Assembly: GCA_024195585.1 (NCBI GenBank)
Contig: SWBL01000050.1
Location: 124,001 to 188,000 of the forward strand
Origin: Aureobasidium sp. EXF-3400
Lineage: Eukaryota > Ascomycota > Dothideomycetes > Dothideales > Saccotheciaceae
Length of the DNA: 64,000 nt
Direction: 5' to 3'
The notes beneath the pieces were generated by a model. It worked only from the letters and a program-made list of their open reading frames with translations, had not been told where the DNA came from and did not search any database. Numbering within the stretch: the first letter of the stretch is position 1; each line of letters begins with the position of its first letter. Below, piece by piece: positions 1-13,689 of the stretch. A program made the translations under genes and the position numbers.

Positions 1-1313
1 AAGGTTTGGGAAGATGAGAACCACCATGGAATCTCCGCATCCTCCGATTTGGACGAGCGCGGGAGGAAGATGGTGGAGGTTCTTGGTTCATGAGGAGGCT
101 GAAGTCGATGCTGTTGCGTGAGGCATCACTGACAAAGGACTCTCGCTTAGAGGCGTCCCATTCTGCGTCACTGACTGGATTATCAAAATAGTCCTGTACA
201 GCACCCTCGCTTTGTGGTCTGGACTCCTCGCCTTCGTGATGTTCAAGCATACTCGCTTGGTGCAAAGAGCCCGCAGTAGGAAAGCGGTGAAATGACAACC
301 TCTTCTGTCTTGTGCTCCTGGATTCTTTGGTGAATGGAGGTTGAGAAAGCGGCGTTTCTGTCTTGATAGGAGAGGTGACAAGCAAATGTGCAAACGTCTC
401 CAACCTCTTTTCAAACTCGACATTTGCAGCTTCGGCAATGTCCAGAGCTTTTCTCGTGGCGTCGAGTTGAGCTTGGAGTTCTTTGACCTTTTGCAAGTAC
501 TTGTCGCCATCTGCTTCCAGCATGTTGATTCTCGCACGAAGGTTGTTTTCGACACCATCATGCTCTTCCATGACCTGCAACACCCTCTCATCAAACTCGG
601 CCTCCCAACGAGAGTTTTCTTGTTCTAGTCTTCGGATGTCTTGATTCAGCGAACGTATCTTTTGACCCTTCTCTTTTGTCACGGACGGCGAGTTCAACGA
701 GGCTAGCTGGGTCTGGTAGGCGGCGAGTTCAGATTCGAGGTATGCGATGTGTTGATCTTGTTGATCCGAGTCGGGGTTGCTCTTGTAGGATTGTGTGCGT
801 TGATGCTTCTTTCTCGACTTTGTGAGGTTTGGAGCTTCGGGTGGGAGACTGGGTGGGGGTTTCGTCAGCGTCACTGTCGATACAAGGTGGGGCAGATCTG
901 TGTTACCATGCTGGCGACGACTCAAAGTTCCATGCCTTGTCGTCTCCATTCTCGTCTGCAAAGACGGACAGGACCGAGTCGTGCTTGTTCTTGTTCTTGT
1001 CTTTTCTCCGCAGACTTGAGTTGCTGACTTCTTGTAGTATGCTAGACGACCTTCCTCTTGCACTCAGGTATGCTTTGTTTGACTCAGGTTGTTGTGGTAA
1101 ATCTGAAGTAGGTGTGTCATCTTGTTGTGCTGGTGAAGACCAGGCATCCGAAGTCCTGCGCTTGGGTGTAATGTTGCGATTGGGCAAGACTCGACCTCGG
1201 AAGCCATTCTTTCGTAATTGAAGTCGTCGGTTTGCTCGCGTTGTTCCAGGACCGGCGAGGGGTGACGATCTCTGCTCGACCTCCTCCATGTCTAGGGAGA
1301 GTTTTGATTCCAT
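1..1313 (-). CDS. Coiled-coil protein, 3' part (runs off window start)
   Basis: I do not recognise this gene. Two exons can be read on the minus strand: 1313-907 and 848-1, joined by a 58-nt intron (donor GTAACA, branch GCTGAC, acceptor CCCAG). The second exon stays open to the window edge. The first part is basic and Ser-rich (LQLRKNGFRGR, TPKRRTSDAW). It is followed by a heptad-rich coiled coil (HIAYLESELAAYQ, IRSLNQDIRRLEQEN, NMLEADGDKYLQKVKELQ) and then a basic, disordered tail (RARPNRRMRRFHG). This composition suits a cytoskeletal or spindle-pole scaffold, but no family is named. The 5' end is uncertain. ATG 1313 is the first in-frame start, yet a CCTAG acceptor lies just inside it, and an open segment upstream (about 1395-1505, containing SDNDFARLLQKEQ) could be an earlier exon. 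Confidence 0.6.
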
Positions 1314-4300
1314 ATGCAGGGGTGGTTATGACAATGTCGTTATGCACAGCGTGTTTTGTCGTTTCAGGGATTACTGCATGTTGGAAAAGACACCTTGATG
1401 ATCTGTGTTTCGTACACACAAGGCCGCCGGTCTTCTGTTTCGCGCCTGCTCTTTCTGGAGAAGGCGTGCAAAGTCGTTGTCAGAATCTGTCTCAAGTAGT
1501 CTGGAGAAGAGAGGGAAAGAACAAGTCGTTCTGTGTGGAGACGGTCAGTGGTAGGGCAGGTACATTTGTTGTTTGCATGTTTATGTCCCGTCTCGGCCTT
1601 TCGGCTGTCGTCGACTTTGCCCTGCAAAAGTCTAATTTCCCTTTGTTTTAAAACGTGCTTGCTTCCCAATTGCTACCTACTGAGTAGGTATCATCCGCAT
1701 TATCATTCAGGCCGCCCGTTACAACTGCGTCAATCTCCTTTCTTCTTCATGTGAGAGATTGACATTCTGCTGCCACAACTACCTGGACGCTTGAGATGTA
1801 CATGCTGCCCCTCCACACACCGCCCTGCCAAGCCCTATACACCGCCCCTGCAAACCAGACATTGTCAAAATCTCAAACAACTAGACACATCTTAACTCTG
1901 GCAATTGTCGGACTGTCTTTTAGTCTCTGCCCCACTCATGTCGAATGCTTGTGTCAACAAACAGCAACCGCGGTGTCACAAGCACAAAATCCTTTGCACA
2001 TGATCCATGCATGCACATGCGAACCTGTTCTATCCCAACTGTCACAGATACCGTTATTTGTATCAGCCTCGTGCAATCCATATCAGGATGTACTCAAGAT
2101 AACATGATCATCACATTCCAATTCGTTAACCAACGTCCAAGTCAGGGTGGCCTTGAAACGCTCAGAAATTTGTCTGACATCTGCATGACTGCTTTCCGCA
2201 AGATTGGTGGAGATATACAGTCACATGTGAAATGTCAGCTAGTCATGTGCAAGAATGTGTCGAGTGCTGTCAACGTCTTGATCCTACCTCATGAGCACTT
2301 CCTGTTCAGCGTATCAATCTGAGAGATCTCGATTATCCTGATCTACACTGTCGGACTAACCTACAATTGGCTATATCAGAAGCATGCTCATGATTCAATC
2401 TTGTGAAGCACAACGTCTCCATGTCGAGATGAGGTTCAGAAGATGGTAACGGCCTTGACCACGGTGATGACCCTTCTGACAAGAGCATTCTCGCGCTGAG
2501 AATACAATCCGAATAGTTGCGACGATATACGCATAGCAATGTTACGCCGCGGTCACAGGCACTGAAAGTTTACGACAGAAGAGATGTATCCAATTCCTTG
2601 TCGTACAGACGGCTTTGAGCCCAGCTTGTTCGTCCAGAATTGTTAGTTGGTGGTATTTATCCAAAAGAAAATGGTGTCTTGCGAATTGCGGTAGAGATCA
2701 AGAAGTCGCAAGCGGAAGTTGTTTCTTATGGTCGTGACTCTATCGAAGAGTCCTCGAGTCACGACATCCAGTCAGCAACACACATCGTGCGGCTGGTATA
2801 GATGGTGTCGGTATTTTTGGATTCCCGCCTCCGTCCAGTGGCTTACCCGCCATCGCAAGTCGAAAGGAATATACAGCGAGCGACAGCAATGTTGAATACT
2901 GTCGACCCGGCCATCGCAAACCTGAAGCTGACGTTCGGTCAAGCTTTCGTACCTCTCGAATACTTGCCCGCTCTCGACCGCGGAGGACGCGACGCGCCAA
3001 TGTTCTTTCATGCGGTTAAAAGACTGGCCTGTCAAGAGAGTTTCGTGGCGAACGATTACTCCAGTCTCCAGCCGCGGCGTTCGAGCAGAACAGGCTGTGC
3101 CGCTATGTAAGCTACGAGTGCAAGCTTCAAAGCAAACCGTATCTCGATTCTCCAGCCTCCTGGGCAAAAACTTGATTCCGTGGTATATCGAAGTTTAATA
3201 GCCAGGAACGTGTTTTGGTCGAAGACATGTCTTGTGGTTAAAGTTGCCGTGTTGAAATGCCGAGGCTTGTTTTCCGCTGTGCATGGGGATCGTAAAGTAT
3301 AAATTTGGAGTAAGTACGGTTTTGTTCCATACTTCATAGACGAATGCGAAGAATAGATGAGAGCTGATAGCAAATAGAAGGTAGAATGGAGTAAAGGAGG
3401 TAGACTTATCAGGACTTGTTATGATGTGATTGGTGGTTGATATTGTTTATTGGAGGCGTTCGTGCATCCAATAGCTGAATCGTGAGTAGCCAAAAATAGG
3501 CGGATCATGCACCGATTGAATTTTGTGTTTGCTGCAAGGTGTTGTGCGAGAGCGGGTTGACCGAAAGTTGCAATATCCCGCTTCTTTCAAGAGGCTGAAC
3601 GAGCTCGTCTGGCGAACAAAAAGCAAATATTGTATGCGGCAGAAGGTGAGAAACCGACGGGAGTGACATTCATGATGGACGCGCACATCCGCGAAAAGCA
3701 GCAAGCCATGCCCGAACTTCATCTTACAGAGAAGCATATCAGATTGAGGCTCATTTGACCGGGGTTGTGTGACAAGAGCTTGGTGTAAAACTTGCACTCC
3801 GCCGTTGACACAGCAGTGATGGGTGACCATGCCCATTACGAATCTGTTCGGAAAACAAAGGTTTCATGTCTGGTCATGAGCTGTTGTAGATGGTAGATCG
3901 CCATTGAATTGCGCGTACAGTGCAGGATGCATGCAACGCCATGAAGGCTTCTTGCACTTTTACAGGTAGATTGGCTTGCAAGTAGGTGACGGACTTTACG
4001 GAGGCGGTCATGATGAAGGGATCACATCAAGAAGGTGACATGGATCCGATGGTTCTCGCGGCAGCCAAGACGAGGGGATGACAACGAGACTCTATAGCGT
4101 AGCCGAGTTTCATGCATACCCTTACATTCGACCGGAGCAGCGGGAGCTTGTGTTACATGGAGTCGAACGATGAGACTGACGAGAGACGGATGGCAGCATT
4201 TGGGAGGGATTGCGCGTTCTGCAGAGTGAGGCTGTGAGGATTCTTGAATGAGTGATGTGTAGAAGGGTGATGTGGATAGGGATTCGATATGGATGTGTTT

Positions 4301-5380
4301 CACAGTTGTTGCGACTCTTTTTCGTCGATCAAAACAGAGAGTTTCGCTGTCATGTCTTGGTCGTACGGCGCACCAATGTTAAGCACTCGGCAAACGGCAT
4401 GTTGGTGTGGAGTTGCGGCCGCCACGCAGGACAGATGCAATATGGAAGAACTGCCTATGCAGTGGTAAAAGGTGGACAGCAACAAGAAAAAGCAGGGCAT
4501 ACTCCCCGGAGTGTTTAGAAATGCATGACGAAAAGAGGCCGAAGTGGAGAAAAGCAGAGTCAGGGTGTGGCGCACCGGCCATGCAGGAGAGATCTCCAGA
4601 TTCAAGAGACCGGGGGGGCTGCGTTGATGCGATTGCACCTTCCGCGGGCAGAGAGACAGAGACACAAGATGGGTTGAACAGCACGCAAAATTGCAGCCGG
4701 CTTGTACTCCTCGCAGACCCAAGCAAACAGACACTAACTCAACGGAAAATCACAAGCGCTCCAGCAGCTGGGAAACAGAGTCAAGACACGATAACGACTT
4801 CAGCGTCGAAGTGTGTTCCAACTTTACAGCTTGTTCTCTGTCCAATCAGCGGCAGCTCCGGCAGTGTTGACTCGTTGAGGAGGCTTTTCTGTTATTTACA
4901 CACGGACCTCGCCGCCGTTCGAGCCTTCAATCATCGCTGTTCCAAGTGTTTGATCTGGTGTGCTTGGAAGCGGCCCGTTTATGCTGCTACTGTCCCCCCC
5001 AAAGACCTTCTGGACGCTGTTTGGAAATTGTTCCACCACTTCCTCCTCTTGTCCACCTCTTCCCCTCGACCTCCCATCCTCTGCACCGCAATTCAACTCT
5101 GGGCATCCCCTTTTGGCTTGCAGTAACCAGAGCGTCCTTCAGCCAGCCTACATCAACCTTGTGCTCGCCGTCGACTCTCTCCCAACCTCTCCCCGGCTCT
5201 CCCGGATTTAATCCAACGGCTGGTCTCGGCTTCCACGTCTGCACATCTTGGCCGAATAACTAACCAACCCACGTCGCTCGCTACCTCGAATTTTTTCGCA
5301 ACACCGCCAATCTGGAAGACTACAAGGAACGCAAGTCGGAGAGTAGCCTCTCCAGTGATGCTGGTGAAGGTCTCCCCACA
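1314..5380. other. Gene-poor stretch, no supported gene
   Basis: About 4 kb in which I find no convincing gene. The longest frames (for example 4407-5126 plus and 2772-3167 minus) lack recognisable motifs, compositional bias or splice-linked extensions. The last few hundred bases before 5381 are pyrimidine-rich (about 5030-5220), as expected for a fungal promoter and 5' leader of the downstream gene. Confidence 0.5.
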
Positions 5381-7580
5381 ATGCAACAGCAACAACAAGG
5401 CGGTGCGCGTTTGCGTCACCTGAATCCGCTCAGATTGTTCCACGGCAATTTCTCATACCAGGAGCTTCCCTCGGACAGCCGCAACACGTCCCCCTTCACA
5501 TTGCAGCCTCTCAAGCGAGTGCGATGGCCGTCACCGAAGCGCGCTGGAGAGGCAATGCGATCTGTCCGCTGGTCTCCTCTTCGCATCCTCCTCTGGGCAT
5601 TGACGTCGCTTCTTGTTCTGTTGATGCTCATTGCGACTCGCCATCATAAATTCCGCGAGCCTCCAGCGCCTGCAAATCCTGATCCAGCACTAGAAAAGCC
5701 TCCAGGTTATCCTTGGGAGGAATACCCGCAGTAAGAAGACCCCATCCTAATACGCAACGCCAGGCAAAATACTGACATGTAGCGATAGATTAAAAGGCTT
5801 CTACAACGGCATCCGTACTTTGACTCCCGCCAAAGAATGGGTCCCCCAAAATCGCTACAACAAATCCGTACCCGAAGGCGTCGTCGACGGCAATGAAGCT
5901 CGCGGCCTTCCCAAGCAACCCGCCTTCGATCCCATCAAGCTCAATCCTTACCCCGATTACAACTCGTATGAATACACGCAAAAGCATGGAAAAGTCGAGA
6001 CTTGCTACATGGATGAAGAGGACAAGGTCGAAGTTCCCGATGTCTACGTCTACCCTGGTCTCCCCAGAAACATGACTGCTCCATTCTTCGGCACACACAA
6101 GGAGCTCGGTATCAGAGATGATGTCTGTTATGATAGATTTGGAAGACTTGGTCCTTACGGTTACGGCTACAATGCTTCAGCCGGTGGCCTCGGTCCCGGT
6201 CTCGATTCTGAAAATGTCGGTACTGACCAACTTTTCGAGAAAATGGGCACTGTCGATTACTCAAACGTCAACTGGGGCAAGGCCATGAAGAAGTGCCACA
6301 GCAAGAACAAGGCTCGTTTCGAGAACAAGGATGCTCACCGCAAGGTCGCCCGTCATGCCTACATTCTCCGTATCTGGACTGGCTACAACTTCAACTACAA
6401 CCAACTTTACTCTCTTCGCGCCATGATTGCCGAGCTCTCACTCAAGTCTGGTGGTGAGTACGATGTTTGGTTCCTTCTGCACGTCAAAGACGAGACTCTC
6501 CCCATCTGGGCCGACAAGGGCGTCTACCAAAAGGTTATTGAGCAGAACATGCCTAAGGAATTCTGGAACATGACTGTTCTCTGGTCCGAGTCTCAGCTGC
6601 TCAACTACTACCCTCCTCCCTTTGCTGAGCCGTTCGAGAACCCCTCTCAGCAGAGTGTTCATGGTGTCTACCGCTCAGCTCATTTCGCTCTTCAATGGTT
6701 TGGCCAACAATATCCCGACTACGACTTTTACTGGAACTGGGAAATGGATCTCCGCTACAACGGCCACTACTACGAACTCAACACTGCCCTTGGTGACTGG
6801 GCTCGCAAGCAACCTCGCAAGGGAATGTGGGAAAGAGCTGAGAGATTCTGGATGCCCGAACTTCATGGTTCATACCAAAACTTCACTGATATGGTCGAAC
6901 GCGAAACTCGTGAGAACGGCAAGACTCCTGTGTGGGGTCCTCCAGCTTTCCAGAATGACGGTCTCTCTACTCCGCCCTCTGATACTACCCCTCCCATGTC
7001 GTACGACAAGGATGAATTCAAGTGGGGAGTTGGTGAAGAGGCTGATCTTATCACTTTCAACCCTCTCTTCGATCCTAGCAAGACCAACTGGGTCTTCCGT
7101 CTCGACGCAACTGGTTACAGTCTGAAGATGCCGCCTCCACCTCGCCGTTGCGCCATTATTACCGTCTCTCGTCTCTCCAAGCGTCTGATGGACATCATGC
7201 ACGAAGAAACCTGGAAGTACCGCCACACCATGTTCCCGGAGATGTGGCCCGCTTCATGTGCTCTGCAACACGGTCTCAAGGGTGTCTATGCTCCTCATCC
7301 AGTTTACTTTGACCGCGATTGGGACCTCGAATACATGGACAGAATGTTCAACCGTCCTCGCCTCGATGTCGACAGTCCTTTCGGCTGGGGCGAACACAAC
7401 TTCATCGGCAGTTCCTTCTACTACAACTCCCAATTCAGTGGAGCTCTTTGGCGCCGCTGGTTGGGTCTTCGTGAGAACAAGGAGGGCGGTACACGAGAAG
7501 AAGAGACCGGTACTGGACGTCTTTGTCTACTTCCGAGCATAAGTCACCCTGTGAAATCGGAGATAGGCGAAAACAATTGA
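5381..7580 (+). CDS. DUF3405 family type II membrane protein
   Basis: Two exons, 5381-5730 and 5783-7580, joined by a 52-nt intron (GTAAGA, branch ACTGAC, acceptor GTAG), give 715 aa. A cytosolic N-terminus of about 65 residues begins with a Gln run and ends in basic residues. One membrane anchor follows at about 67-86 (RILLWALTSLLVLLMLIA), then a long lumenal domain. The domain matches the fungal DUF3405 family: aromatic-rich blocks such as RIWTGYNFNYNQ, SGGEYDVWFLLHVKDE, DYDFYWNWEMDLRYNGHYY and HGLKGVYAPHPVYFDRDWD, and the typical end GRLCLLPSISHPVK. The anchor topology and the acidic WEMD motif resemble Golgi glycosyltransferases, but no reaction is established for the family as far as I know. 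The start is the first ATG in a pyrimidine-rich leader, and the length is usual for the family. Confidence 0.9.
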
Positions 7581-8657
7581 TCTTGACTGGATGGGAAGTG
7601 TTTCGACGACTAATGCATAAGTTTCGGCAAAAAACTAGAAGGTGTCCAGGCTTCTGGGAAGGAGTTTTACATGTTTATATGGGGGTATCCTCGAGTCTAT
7701 TGTTCTTTTCCTGTTTTCATTTCACGCCCATCATTCCCTAGGAAGAGCAAAAAGCGCCATCACTCTCTGTTTTTTGCTTTCTTCCTCCATTAGAGCGTCG
7801 TTGTTTTTGGTTGTTTCTCTTTTTCGGTCACTGGCGTTTTGCAAAGGAGCTGGTCTTTGTTGCATCTTTGGATTGGAGTCTTCGTATGCTTTTTACTCGC
7901 TTCTGATCATTTCTGGTCTTTGCTGTTTCTCTCTTTCTTCTCCTCTGGCTCTGTTCTGATCTGTACATATGGGACACCAACACGCATACCACAGCGGCGA
8001 GGCTTTGCTTTATATGCAAAGATTGAAGATAAAGGCATTTCGAATTCGAGACACGTATTTAATACTCAAAGGAACATATGTTTTAAACCACATCGTCTAT
8101 CACGTCTATCTCTGTAAACAATGGATGAAGAACGGACCTGTAAAACTTCATTGATTGAGCGGAGAGAACAAAAAGAAAGCCAGCATCCGACTTGGTCCCA
8201 TAACCTGGGTTGATCATGGTACCAGAAACATGATGATGCCGTCATCTTTTCATTGTTATGTGATGTGTCTTTATGATCTCCTCCAGCCGATGTTGTACAG
8301 ATGCATGAACCCGTGTTGGCGTCTCAACATCGACTGCTACCTGCTTTGATGCCAGCACAGAGCGACCGGACAACTCTGGCAACATCCATTTGTTTCCCCA
8401 ACACGGTCAAAGATCTCAACAATGTCGATGTAGCCCATGGTCAATTCTTCCAGTCACCGCAACCAAATTACCCCCTGACCACACTCAACGCGTTCTGCAA
8501 CACGTCCCATCCACCAACGAAATCTCCTGGCGACAGACCTTCTTGATCAACACGTTCTCCTACCACTGGCAATAAGTCTATCCAACCGCCTGCATTCCCC
8601 CTTCTCTGATCTATACGTCCTCTCGACAAGCGCCTATACCCCTGACGGCATTCTATC
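7581..8657. other. Intergenic, 3' UTR and promoter sequence
   Basis: Follows the DUF3405 stop. T-rich sequence (about 7690-7960) probably belongs to the 3' untranslated region. The last 250 bases are C-rich and pyrimidine-rich, like other leaders in this window. No gene seen. Confidence 0.5.
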
Positions 8658-11600
8658 ATGGCCACAACCACCGCTGCTGCCCCGGTGGCAACCAAAAGCC
8701 CATACATGGTCCGTCAAGCGGGTTCAATGAAACTTGACACCACCTACGTCCATGCGGTTGCCGTGGTACAGCTCCGTGAAAAGATTACGGAGCTACAGCA
8801 ACTGGTCAAGGCTCGTGGCACCATGCCCGCAACATCAACCAAACAAGCTCAGGATCAGATCAAGCTTCTCAGAGACCAGGTCGTCAGAGCTAAACACGCT
8901 CTGTCTCAAGGCACGAAGTCCATGGAAGAACTGGAGAAGCTGAAGGAGACTCTGGAGCCCATGCACGACATGGCAGTTGCTGGAGAGTTCCCCAAGGACC
9001 GTTACGCCATCCAGCTGACCCAGCAGCAGCGAGTCAATGCATGGAAGTTTTTGATCAAGACTAAGAAGCACCGAACCCCTAACGAGCAAGAGCTCCAAGA
9101 GTCTTATTCTGGTGCCATTCATGACACATTCGATGCAAGGCTTGAGGCCAACGAAAACCGAGACGTGGCTGAAATTGCCCAAGTCATGGGCGAGGTGAAG
9201 GAGTCTTGGTCAGTTGACGAGATGTTTGAGGTGATCAAGGCAGTGCGTGGTCAGTCGAGTGCCACCGCCACCGCACTCCAGAAAGAAGAGAGAAAATATC
9301 GCGAACTGGACACCATTGCGAACAGATACAAGGCCGAGCGCAACAGTGGTCGTCAAGAGATTGATCAGCTGAAGAAGCAAGTCAAGGGCCTGGAAAACCA
9401 GGCTGCCGAAGAGTCCATGGCTGACGCTTCATTGGAAGATCAGGTCACTGAACTGGTAAGTGCTCTATCAATCTCTCCTTGAGTGTCACGTATCGGGAAT
9501 GAACTCTGACGATCTTCAGGAAAATGAACTCAAGGTCTCCAAACAGACTATCGAAGCCTACGAGATCGACAATCAAGCCCTGCAAAGAATCAACGAAGCC
9601 TTCGAGGAAGCCAACAACTCCCGTCAGCAGATGGCCGAGGCAGTCACTTCGCGTATCACTCACCTCGAAAAAATCATCCAACAAGGCGAGCAAAGTACTC
9701 CAGAAGAAAAGGTGGCGCTAGCCCAGGAGACCATGGCGCACACTTCCAGCACCGTCCAGAGTCTCAGTGCCACTCTTGGAGAAAAATTCATGGAGTGTTA
9801 CAAGGAGGTCGGAGACACAAAGAGCCAGATCGCCGAGCTCAAAGCGGAAAACAAACGCCTGGAGGACCAAGTGGAAGCCGAACGATTCCACCTTGCTCGC
9901 TCTCAAGAAGACGAGGCATTCTGGCACAACAGTCTTGAAGAGGCTAATACTGAGCGTCAAGGTCTCCAAACAGCAAAGAGAAACTTGGATAGTATCATCA
10001 AGAAGCGCGACCAGCGCATTCAGCGCCTCGAGGCTTCGGCGAAAAGAACTCAGGAGTCCTACAATGAAACCTGGGACGAGCTTCAAGAAACCAAGGCTCA
10101 CCGCGACACACTGCTCGGCGAAGTCAATGTCGTCAGCAATCAACACGAGACCCTAACTGAGCGATACGCCGACTTGACCAGAGCCCATCAAGACGCCTCA
10201 TCGTTGAAGGGCTTCCTCGAAATACTTGTCAGCTGCGCAGACAAAGCCCTCAACGATGGCACCAATACTCTGGAACAAGATTGGAACCCCCCTGCCGTTT
10301 CCCAGCGCATCGGTTATGCGCTTGAGCGGATCCCGCGTCTCGAAGGATTGCTGGACGCTGAAAAAGGCACATCCCAAGACCGTGACCAGCAGCACTTGGT
10401 TCAAGTTCAGGAGGCGGCAGCAGCGTCCGCCAAGGCTGAACTCCTTGTAGGTCAACTCGAGGAAGCCAACGTGTACGGTGCCAAGTACCTCGAAGAGGCG
10501 ACAACTCTCAGGACCAAGAGCGATGGTCTCGAAAAGGACAATCAGAGACTGAGCAGCTCCCTCAACAACAGTTCGACCAAGCTCAACGACACCGAGAAGC
10601 AGCTCACAGCCACCCGCGAGCATGAGATATCCCTCACGCAAGAAGTTTCCACCCTGAGCAGAGAACGTACTTCATTCAAGGAACAGCTAGACACCGCCAG
10701 GGATCAGCTTACTGAATCTGATCGACGTGTCACCAAGCTCGAAAGCCAACAGGAGATGCTGCAAAAGGCCGTCCAGGATGCACGCCAAGAATCTCTTGAT
10801 GATCTTCAGAGTACCCAGCAATCTCTCGAAAAATGGAAATCCATGTTTCATCAAGCCAGAGATCAACACGAAAATCTTGAAAGGCGATACGCCGGGCTGG
10901 AGAAGAAGAACAATGATCTACTCATTGCGGAGAGCAAGTTGCGCTCAAGTATCTCAGATGCAAGTGCTTGGTGGCAGACCAGACTTCAAGCCTCAAAGAA
11001 TCAACTTACCGCAGTGCAAAACGAGCTTGACATCACCAAGATGCAGTTGCAAAGTCTGGAGGGACAAGGTCCTGAGGTTGAAGCCAAGCGTCAAGAGCTT
11101 GTGCAGAGAGAGCAAGACCAGGTCAAGGAGGGTGAAAAGCTCGCCGTCGAGCGCGAAGCCCTTTCGGCTCGTGTTTATGCAGTCACACAGCAAGAAAGTA
11201 CCGTGAGACAGCTGGAGAGAGAGCACAGCATGCAGGAAGGCAGGCTGCTGCAGAAAGAGACGGAGATCGACTCGAGACTTGAGCAGGTCAACAACAAGCA
11301 ACAGACCTTTGAGACCGAGAGATCCGCTTTCCGTCTCGAGCAAATCAAGCTAGACAACAAGGTTGCCGAAGCAATGGCAGACCGGACATCTCTTACTACT
11401 ACTGTCGAATCTATGGAAAAAGACATTGAGGAAAAGCAGAAAGCCCTCAGCAAATTGGAGGAGCGGCTCGCATCCCTGAAGGTAACCCAAGAGAGCACAG
11501 AGAACCGCCTCCTAGGTGTTCAGGGGGAGCTGGAGAGAGCCAAGCAGTCCATCATTGATAGACAAGATGAGGCTGCCAAGAACTCTATGGAGGCCGTCAA

Positions 11601-13119
11601 GTTCATGGATGAGAATGCAAAGCTTCAGCAGCAGCTGCTGGAGGCCAAGATCGCTGCTCAGAGCACCCTTACCGAGACTATGGCCAAGGTACACGAAGAG
11701 ACGAATCTCTCCATCAGGCAGGCCACATCGCAATCTTCTGCACGAGAACAGCAAATCCAAAGCTTGTACACCAAAATCGGTGCGCAGGTGCATCAAATCA
11801 CTGGTCTCGAGAAGAAGGCCATACAGCGAGATAACGAGCTCATGGCATACACCAGAGAGCAAATCAGGCTGCAGTCAGTCATCACTCAGAAAGACCAAGA
11901 TGCTTCGACACAACGCACTGAAATTCTTATACAGCGAGATACTATCGAAGACCTCAAGTCAGATGTGGCCAGACTCCGGAAGAAATGCGAGTCCGCAAGA
12001 TTCGACCAGGATGTTGCAGAGGAGGACTGCAAGCAGACTGTCGAAAAGTTGCAAGCACAAGTGAAGCGCGCTATGATACTGGAAGGTGATGTCGAAACAG
12101 CCACTTCACACATCTGGAACCTCCTTTTCGGTCCTGGGTATGGTCTTATTCGACAGCTGAAGGTCACTAAATGGGGTACATTGAGAGACCAAGCCGGTAC
12201 CGACCTGAATGAGGTCTTCCCTAACCGAGTGACATCAGTGGCCAAACATGGGTTTTCATGGACACTTTCGATGTGTACTCAAGGGAAAATGAGCATGTAT
12301 CTCGAGCGAGGCTTCGACCATCTACTCTCCACGCTAAGTATTGTGCTGCCCATCCACAATCAACACCAAACTGCACTACCCATCATTGAAGCCATGCTAC
12401 ACAAGGTCAATGATTCTGTGCCTGGTCACTTGCTCAAGCTGAGAATCCTGTTTCTAACCATTCTTTCCGACGACGCTTATCTCGGCTCTGATGCTCACGA
12501 TTTGTGCGAAGTGCGCATCATGGAGTTGATCTTGCGTATTGCTGATCGCCACGGAAGGTATTGGGATGGCGTGGACGATTTAGTCACCCGGCTCGATAGG
12601 AGAATCACAGCGAGGGGTACCTCACCATCCGTCGTTGTTAGAGCGATATGTGCATGGAGCATGGCTATCGAGAATTCCGTCGTGAAACCTACTGCAACGA
12701 TCTTCTCGGTACCTGAGCTACTAACCAGTAGTATCCCTGACGAAGGAATTCAGCTTGTTCGAGCATCTTTCGCCGTTGCCGAAACCCAGGAAGGTCTGGA
12801 CGCAAACAATCGTTCATCGCGCCGTACTCTGCTTGCAGGCAAGCTCTTTTCCAGCATGAGCGCCTATTTCCTCGCCGATCGAGCCAAGCATGAAGCCATC
12901 ATGTTCGACGTACACGACACTCACTACTCAATCGGCAGTCGAACCCTGACACTGCCGGAGCGCTTCGGACATCACCATATTTCTGGTAAGGTGTTGAATC
13001 CAGGGTATACAGATGACTTGGGAGGCACCTTCGACGTGCCAAAGCCATTCATATGCCCATCAAAACTATTCGTTTGTGATCATATGGCAGACGTCTTCGA
13101 GGCAGACCACATGCGATGA
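8658..13119 (+). CDS. Gene A: giant coiled-coil protein with C-terminal globular region
   Basis: Exons 8658-9455 and 9520-13119, joined by a 64-nt intron (GTAAGT, CTCTGAC branch, TTCAG), encode 1465 aa. Residues about 25-1115 are almost continuous heptad-rich coiled coil, full of Glu, Gln, Lys and Leu, in the style of SMC, myosin-tail or golgin proteins. No ATPase motif, membrane segment or signal peptide is visible. From about residue 1120 the composition changes to a globular region (starting near ETATSHIWNLLFGPGYGL) that includes WTLSMCTQGKMSMYLERGF and ALPIIEAMLHKVNDS. I do not recognise this region. Its interest is that pieces of the same protein recur as broken copies at 20373-20792 (C-terminal part) and 21071-21190 (N-terminal part, other strand). 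The gene is convergent with gene B, 570 bp away. The open frame of over 3.5 kb argues strongly that it is functional. Confidence 0.85.
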
Positions 13120-13689
13120 ATCACAGGCCACGAGGTTCGTGAATATCAGGGACTCTTTTCTGTTTTTCATCTGCGAGCAGCTTTTTTTCTGACATGCTGC
13201 AACGGCACTGCGAGAGGAGGGTGAGAGATCTGGTTGTGGGGCAGCAAGTGTATACCCATAAATAGATATTCCAACAAGTCTCCGTTTGATTGTGTCTTTA
13301 CTTTGCAAGTGATAGTGACTTTTGATAGCATCTGAAGCTCTGTGGGACAAGGGCGAGAGTTGTGTATTTCGCAGACCACCCACATGATAATTTAAGCTGG
13401 GAGGATGCATAGTTCTTTCCGAAAAATAGACAAGTCCGCAGAGAGCCCACAGTATCACCGTTCTCAGTGGATGCTTCATGGTTATTGAATGAACTTTGCA
13501 TTTCTATAGCTACTTGCGTAAGATGCTCCCGAAAAAAAAAAGAGAATGAAAGTACTGGAGAGGTGATTATTCAGGCTCATGGAAAGGAAACAATTAGGTC
13601 TGCAAAGGCAGAGAGACGACCAAGGAGAGACGACCAGGCTCATGACAAATGAAAACCCACCGAGATACACTTCTGCTTCCCACATACAC

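Noticed and set aside
4407..5126. 239-codon open frame upstream of the DUF3405 gene
   Set aside because: Low-information, Arg/Ser/Cys-rich translation with no domain; it lies in the promoter and leader region.
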